In this document: positions 32,243 through 36,284 of the stretch, piece after piece
Numbering within the stretch: the first letter of the stretch is position 1
Layout of the letters: every line of letters starts with the position of its first letter
Source: Lentimicrobiaceae bacterium
GTDB taxonomy: Bacteria > Bacteroidota > Bacteroidia > Bacteroidales > F082
Direction: 5' to 3'
DNA length: 36,284 bases
NCBI GenBank assembly: GCA_015061335.1
Contig: SUWT01000016.1
Span: 1-36,284 of the forward strand
Notes under the pieces: generated by a model
The model's input: only the letters and a program-made list of their open reading frames with translations
The model's database searches: none
What the model was told of the DNA's origin: nothing
Made by a program: the position numbers and the translations under genes

Positions 32243-34270
32243 TCAATGCATAACTGAAACTTTGCTTGTTGTGTTTTCACCATTATTATTCATAATGTTG
32301 ATGAAGTACATACCATCCTGTAAGTCGTTAACATCGATAAGAACTTCCTGTGAATTGCATTCTATTGTTTTAACTAATTGACCTACTGAGTTATATACAG
32401 AGATCTGTAACATATTTTCACCTTTTACTGTAAGAGTGTTCTTGACAGGATTTGGATAGATCTGATATGATACTTCTCCTAATTCAGCGACATTATCCCA
32501 TTCTGTTGTAAATGTCATCTCTTCTCCGTAAGCAGGATCTGAACCAACAAAAGCTTTATAAACGTATGTTGCACCTGATACGAGTTCTGTTGCTTCATAG
32601 CTAAAGTTGTCACCGTCTATTGTAGCATTATATGTTTCCCATTCTGTTGCATCTTGTAACTTGAGCATGAAACCTGCAACTGATGTACTACCAGCTGTAA
32701 TTGTACCATTGAGAACTGCAGAATATTCTGTTATATCAGTAGCTTCCATTGTTTGACATTGAGCGGCTACAGGAGCACCGACTGAAAGAATACAAGAAGC
32801 GCCACTGCCAAATTCACCGTCACCATCAATAATTAAATTACCTTTGCTGTCGAAAATTTTATAATAACCTTCTCCATAGTTGCAGCATATACCGTTACCA
32901 ACAGCATCATAAATAGCGAATTTAACACATTCGCCTGCAGGTACTACAGCAGTCTCTTCGTGTAATTGAGTTCCTGTTGAACCTCCTGTTAACATTGCGT
33001 ATGGACCACCTGAAGCTAAGACTGTCATATCTGAAGCGAGGAGCTCCCAGGTAATTTGATTACCATATTTGTCTTGCATAATCTCGATGGTGAGTTCTTC
33101 TTCTTCATCTGGATCTTCAATTGTGATCCACTCATCACATACAGCAGTAGCTGATTTTGAGAAATCAAAATCTTCACCGTTTGCACCAACAATGTTAAAA
33201 TCTACATTATGTTCTCCAAAAGGAACATTCAATGCTATATCAACAGCTGTTGAAGCGTATGAAGCAAGTGTTCCTGTCCATTCGTATTCAACAGTTTCCT
33301 GACCATCAACTACAATTTCAAACAAAATAGATGTAAGTTCGTCCAAACCACCATTTGTAATGTTCATTGTAAATAATTTTTCATTTGAACATGAAACACC
33401 TTCTGCTTGAGTAACAGCGGAAATATAAGGATAAATAGCATCAGTTGTTCCTTGTAATGTAGTCAACATATTTGCATTAAGGATAGGACGTGTAGGTTGA
33501 CCTTGATATTTTTCTGAAACAAAAGCAATGAAAAGTACATTATCGATGTCAACTTCACAACCATTAGGATTACCTATCATTTCAGGAATTTCGTATGTAT
33601 AAGTTTTTGTAATCAAGGTACCTTCTGTTGTAGGACTGATTTCGTCACCCATTGTTGGAGTGATAGCATCGCGAAGTACGTGCATGTGACAGTATTGTCC
33701 ATTAATTATCTGAGCAGGATTTGATGACATGCCTGATTGTGAACCTAAGATACTATCTTGTAACATGAAAACTGTAAGATAGTTGCTTGATTCTGCGCTA
33801 TTAGCTGTATAATAAACCTCTACTGTTACTGTAGCAAGGCGTGTAGCTGGATTGATAACAACCTGACCTGCAACATTACATTCTGCTGCCTGACCTAATT
33901 GCTGTGCTGTATAACTTGACCATTGGTTACGACCAAGTGAAGTAGCTGTTGAACGATTAACAACACCTGCAGGGAAACTTGACACTGAGAAAGCAGTGCA
34001 AATAGCTTGGCTTACAGGATTATTTAAATTAGGATATGAAGTCGGTGAGAAACCACCAGCATGAACATTGATAGCCCATACTCTATCAGGGTTATCATGC
34101 ATCAATTGATTTGCAATAACATGACCATCAGGACAATAGCCACAGTTTCTTCCTGTAAATTCCTCTAACACCACATTTCTGTTTGCTGGTGTAGTAGAGA
34201 CGAATTCCTGTGCGTTAACTTGCATGAAAAAAGCTAACAACACAACTACGAGTAAAGATAATTTCTTCAT
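32243..34270 (-). CDS. Omp28-like secreted protein with T9SS sorting domain
   Basis: This 675-residue protein has a signal peptide ending QVNAQ. Residues ~28-150 resemble the thioredoxin-like Omp28 domain: VVLEEFTGRNCGYCPDGH with C43-x-x-C46, then AINVHAGGF and FPAGVVNRS. An Omp28-type beta region follows, then a repeat with NGICCNYGEGYYKIFDSKGN, a fibronectin-like segment (~505-595), and a C-terminal type A sorting domain (LGEVSYQIYPNPVKNTLTVK, ISVYNSVGQLVKTI, then DGMYFINI and KVSVMH). It is therefore expected to cross the outer membrane by the T9SS. The CxxC might be redox active, but no partner is present. Codon use resembles the highly expressed secDF. Confidence 0.85.
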   Translation of the reverse strand: MKKLSLLVVVLLAFFMQVNAQEFVSTTPANRNVVLEEFTGRNCGYCPDGHVIANQLMHDNPDRVWAINVHAGGFSPTSYPNLNNPVSQAICTAFSVSSFPAGVVNRSTATSLGRNQWSSYTAQQLGQAAECNVAGQVVINPATRLATVTVEVYYTANSAESSNYLTVFMLQDSILGSQSGMSSNPAQIINGQYCHMHVLRDAITPTMGDEISPTTEGTLITKTYTYEIPEMIGNPNGCEVDIDNVLFIAFVSEKYQGQPTRPILNANMLTTLQGTTDAIYPYISAVTQAEGVSCSNEKLFTMNITNGGLDELTSILFEIVVDGQETVEYEWTGTLASYASTAVDIALNVPFGEHNVDFNIVGANGEDFDFSKSATAVCDEWITIEDPDEEEELTIEIMQDKYGNQITWELLASDMTVLASGGPYAMLTGGSTGTQLHEETAVVPAGECVKFAIYDAVGNGICCNYGEGYYKIFDSKGNLIIDGDGEFGSGASCILSVGAPVAAQCQTMEATDITEYSAVLNGTITAGSTSVAGFMLKLQDATEWETYNATIDGDNFSYEATELVSGATYVYKAFVGSDPAYGEEMTFTTEWDNVAELGEVSYQIYPNPVKNTLTVKGENMLQISVYNSVGQLVKTIECNSQEVLIDVNDLQDGMYFINIMNNNGENTTSKVSVMH

Positions 34271-34315
34271 TTGTTTTCTAAATTAATTATTGGAATTTAT
34301 TATTATTTCTATAAA

Positions 34316-34362
34316 GACGTGTCAATGTTTCTTATTTTTATTTTATGGAACATTGACGCGTC
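34316..34362 (-). terminator. Hairpin after ilvE (possible terminator)
   Basis: Arms of 16 bases (GACGTGTCAATGTTTC and GGAACATTGACGCGTC) pair with two mismatches around an AT-rich loop of 15. On the minus strand the hairpin follows the ilvE stop and is trailed by TTTATAG, only a weak T-run. It could terminate ilvE or act as a leader structure of the next gene. Confidence 0.5.
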
Positions 34363-34382
34363 TCTACATTGTTAATTATCAA

Positions 34383-35405
34383 TTATATTTCAACTTCAGT
34401 GATCCAGCCGTATTCGTCTGGTTCTGCACCTGTTTGGATGCCACGGAGCTTGTTGTATAATTTTTCGCTCATTGGACCAGGATTGCCGTCACCGAATACG
34501 TATGATTTGTCGTTGTCTAAGTCGTCGATGCGTGAGATTGGGCTGATAACAGCTGCTGTACCGCATGCGCCTGCTTCTTCAAATGTAGCGAGTTCGTCAA
34601 CGTGGATTGGACGACGTTCTACTTTCATACCCATTTTTTCTGCCAAGAACATCAAACTCTTATTTGTGATTGAAGGAAGGATTGATGTTGATAATGGAGT
34701 GATGTATGTATTGTCTTTAATAGCGAAGAAGTTAGCTGCGCCGGCTTCGTCGATATAACATTTTTCTTTAGCGTCTAAGTAGAATTCGCAAGCGTATTTA
34801 CCGCCGTGACATGCTTCTACGTGAGGGCGCATACTTGCTGCGTAGTTGCCGCCGACTTTGTAAGTACCTGTTCCAAGAGGAGCGGCACGGTCGTATTTAC
34901 GTGTGATGACGTATGGGTTAGCTTGGAAACCACCTTTGAAGTAAGGACCTACTGGTGTTGCGAAAACTAAGAATAAATATTCGTCAGCTGGGCTAACACC
35001 AACGCGGATGCCTGTACCGATGATCAATGGACGGAGGTATAATGATGCGCCGCTTTCGTATGGAGGAATGAATTCAGCATTGAGTTGAACACATTTCTTC
35101 ATAGCTTCTTCGAACTTCTCGATTGGGAATTGAGGCATCATGATACCGTCGCATGATGATTGCAAACGTTTTGCGTTTTCATCCAAACGGAAGATACGAA
35201 CTTTACCGTCAACACCGCGGAAAGCCTTCAAACCTTCGAATGCTTCTTGACCATAGTGCAAACATGTTGCAGCCATGTGGATGTTAACTGTTGTTTCTGA
35301 ACTGACTTCTAATTCTCCCCATTGTCCGTTTCTGTAGTAACAACGAACATTGTAATTTGTTGGAAAATAACCAAATGGGAGCTTTGACCATTCAATGTTT
35401 TGCAT
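34383..35405 (-). CDS. ilvE: Branched-chain amino acid aminotransferase
   Basis: This 340-residue PLP enzyme performs the last step of Val, Leu and Ile synthesis and the first of their breakdown. The PLP lysine is K183 in GTGTYKVGGNYAAS. Other family motifs are LHYGQEAFEGLKAFR, YLRPLIIGTG and DEAGAANFFAI. The fold type IV family and the length of the longer bacterial/eukaryotic group (~340) fit. The start ATG at 35405 gives MQNIEWSKLPFGY, as in relatives. It is monocistronic by appearance, with no clear TAnnTTTG box; TACTTTTA near 35440 on the minus strand is the closest match. Confidence 0.95.
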   Translation of the reverse strand: MQNIEWSKLPFGYFPTNYNVRCYYRNGQWGELEVSSETTVNIHMAATCLHYGQEAFEGLKAFRGVDGKVRIFRLDENAKRLQSSCDGIMMPQFPIEKFEEAMKKCVQLNAEFIPPYESGASLYLRPLIIGTGIRVGVSPADEYLFLVFATPVGPYFKGGFQANPYVITRKYDRAAPLGTGTYKVGGNYAASMRPHVEACHGGKYACEFYLDAKEKCYIDEAGAANFFAIKDNTYITPLSTSILPSITNKSLMFLAEKMGMKVERRPIHVDELATFEEAGACGTAAVISPISRIDDLDNDKSYVFGDGNPGPMSEKLYNKLRGIQTGAEPDEYGWITEVEI

Positions 35406-35546
35406 GATATTTTTTATTTTAAAAGTTAATATTATTCTAAAAGTATTTAGCTCGCTAAAATAATAATTTTTATTTAAATGAAAGAGACTTTTTTATAAAA
35501 AAATCTGAGAATTAAAAAAAATGAAAACCTGAGATTTTTTTTACAA

Positions 35547-35601
35547 TGACTTGTCCTGAAATAAGTTTACGTAAAAAGTAAAGTTATGTCAGGACAAGTC
35601 A
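35547..35601. repeat. 55-bp palindromic element, copy 2, overlapping the small exported gene's stop
   Basis: Two 24-base arms match at 22 positions around a 7-base loop; the outer 13 bp (TGACTTGTCCTGA) are perfect. The related element is at 26356-26407. The minus-strand gene above it reads its final codons (Asp-Leu-Ser-stop) from the right arm. There is no T-run, so it is not a standard terminator. Confidence 0.75.
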
Positions 35602-35846
35602 GGATTTCTATTTTTCTTACGTACTGCATATCCAAGAGCGAGACCTCCTAAAATCAGGAATCCGCTGCCGAGAGGAGCCGACTGGTTGTCTGTCAAACCA
35701 TAAGAATGTGGTAATCCTGGCATTTCTCCCCATTCTGAATCTTGACGATTATCATAGTTGCTATATGTAAAGAAACCGTCATTCTGTGCACTAAGATTAA
35801 ACCCTAAACCTAATGCTAAAACTAATATTATTATATATCTTTTCAT
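35589..35846 (-). CDS. Small exported protein with C-terminal hydrophobic anchor-like segment
   Basis: This 85-residue protein has a signal peptide (MKRYIIILVLALGLGFNLSA) and a short polar region with DGFFTYSNYDNRQD and MPGLPHSYGL. It then has DNQSAPLGSG, a hydrophobic stretch FLILGGLALGYAV, and a basic RKKNR end. The tail has the shape of a tripartite anchor or sorting signal: short motif, hydrophobic helix, positive cluster. Similar small proteins are, as I recall, frequent in Bacteroidales next to T9SS cargo, but I know of no assigned function. The last codons come from a palindromic repeat, so the original C-terminus may have been slightly different. Confidence 0.7.
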   Translation of the reverse strand: MKRYIIILVLALGLGFNLSAQNDGFFTYSNYDNRQDSEWGEMPGLPHSYGLTDNQSAPLGSGFLILGGLALGYAVRKKNRNPDLS

Positions 35847-35928
35847 TTTTATTCATTTTTGGGGTTTAAGGTTTAATAGTTAAGATGGAGATTTTCACCT
35901 TAAACTTTAAACCTTAAACATTAAACTA

Positions 35929-36284
35929 TTAATAAACTATTATTTTTTGAACTTTAACTCCTTCTTCATTAACTACTCTGACAATATACGCTGCGTTGTC
36001 AAATCCGCTCACGTTGATTCTGCTGTTGTCGCTCGTGACATCAATGGAATATACAACTCTTCCCATCATATCGATTATCTGAACTGCACCTTCTGCATTG
36101 ATGATGAGGTCTTCTCCAGATATGTATGCAAAATGACCATTGTCTGTTGTCTGTTGTCCGTTGTTTTTCAACAATACAAATCTTTCTGCATCATCTGCTG
36201 TCGTTGCAATGAAAGTATAATCTTCTTCCAAGATATTTACCTTATTTCCTTTTTCTTTATCCAATAGATAAAGTTCTTCAAACT
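35929..36284 (-). CDS. C-terminal part of a secreted protein (continues beyond the window)
   Basis: The minus-strand frame is open to the right edge of the window, so only the last ~118 residues are seen (…FEELYLLDKEKGNKVNILEE…). The end resembles a T9SS type A sorting domain: GAVQIIDMMGRVVYSIDV, INVSGFDNAAYIVRVV, then GVKVQKIIVY. The preceding FIATTADDAERFVLL is typical of the region before the sorting domain in large Bacteroidales surface proteins. Seven codons (around NGQQTTDN) are encoded by three GTCTGTT-type heptamers. The stop codon lies in a TTAAACTATTAATAAAC-like repeat. The upstream function cannot be judged. Confidence 0.75.
   Translation of the reverse strand, partial: FEELYLLDKEKGNKVNILEEDYTFIATTADDAERFVLLKNNGQQTTDNGHFAYISGEDLIINAEGAVQIIDMMGRVVYSIDVTSDNSRINVSGFDNAAYIVRVVNEEGVKVQKIIVY
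36140..36160 (-). repeat. Three heptamers inside a coding region
   Basis: TTGTCTG, TTGTCTG and TTGTCCG (plus strand) total 21 bases, a multiple of three, and keep the frame of the secreted protein open. The same units are otherwise intergenic. Confidence 0.85.

Noticed and set aside
35547-35601. Rho-independent terminator for the small exported gene
   Set aside because: The hairpin is strong but is not followed by a T-run on either strand and overlaps the stop codon; a repeated palindromic element fits better.

Overview
This is a low-GC stretch of a Bacteroidota genome, most likely an uncultured Bacteroidales. The evidence is type IX secretion (T9SS) C-terminal sorting domains on several secreted proteins, a fused SecDF, a purM-prfA-pyrF cluster, a DUF4290 protein, a PorE-like OmpA protein, and promoter boxes of the Bacteroidota form TAnnTTTG in front of many genes. 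I see no rRNA, tRNA, prophage, CRISPR array or intact insertion sequence.

Layout. (1) 1-4752: a DUF4143-type AAA ATPase, a UvrD/PcrA helicase and a DUF4290 protein, all on +. (2) 4753-13090: an accessory, decaying region, all on -. It holds a thioredoxin-fold remnant, an AlbA_2/HTH gene broken by an internal deletion and an amber codon, three exported paralogues (A, B, C) that share an almost identical 5' end, an orphan T9SS tail fragment, a lipoprotein and a shortened beta-barrel protein. (3) 13091-18960: core + strand genes: murA (with the Cys-to-Asp active-site change), grpE-dnaJ, and an ABC-2 ATPase/permease pair. (4) 19044-22776: a membrane TPR-HTH regulator and a T9SS-secreted protein with two stacked signal peptides. 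(5) 23032-32165: secDF, a PorE-like protein with a retropepsin-like C-terminal domain, then purM, prfA and pyrF, ending at a bidirectional terminator. (6) 32243-36284, on -: an Omp28-like T9SS cargo, the branched-chain aminotransferase, a small exported protein and the end of another secreted protein.

The most unusual trait is between the genes. Nearly every gap is built from short tandem repeats with a 7-base period, in several unrelated sequence families that sometimes join without losing the 7-base phase. Two of the families form an ordered cassette of about 100 bp that recurs in the direction of transcription. The arrays also run into genes, supplying stop codons and, in one case, in-frame codons. 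The second notable item is the PorE-like/retropepsin fusion with DFG in place of the catalytic DTG.

Functional themes are cell-envelope biogenesis and secretion (secDF, PorE-like, T9SS cargo, murA), protein folding (grpE, dnaJ), nucleotide and amino-acid synthesis (purM, pyrF, ilvE), translation (prfA), and a family of exported beta-propeller-like proteins of unknown role. Family assignments come from reading motifs, not from database searches.
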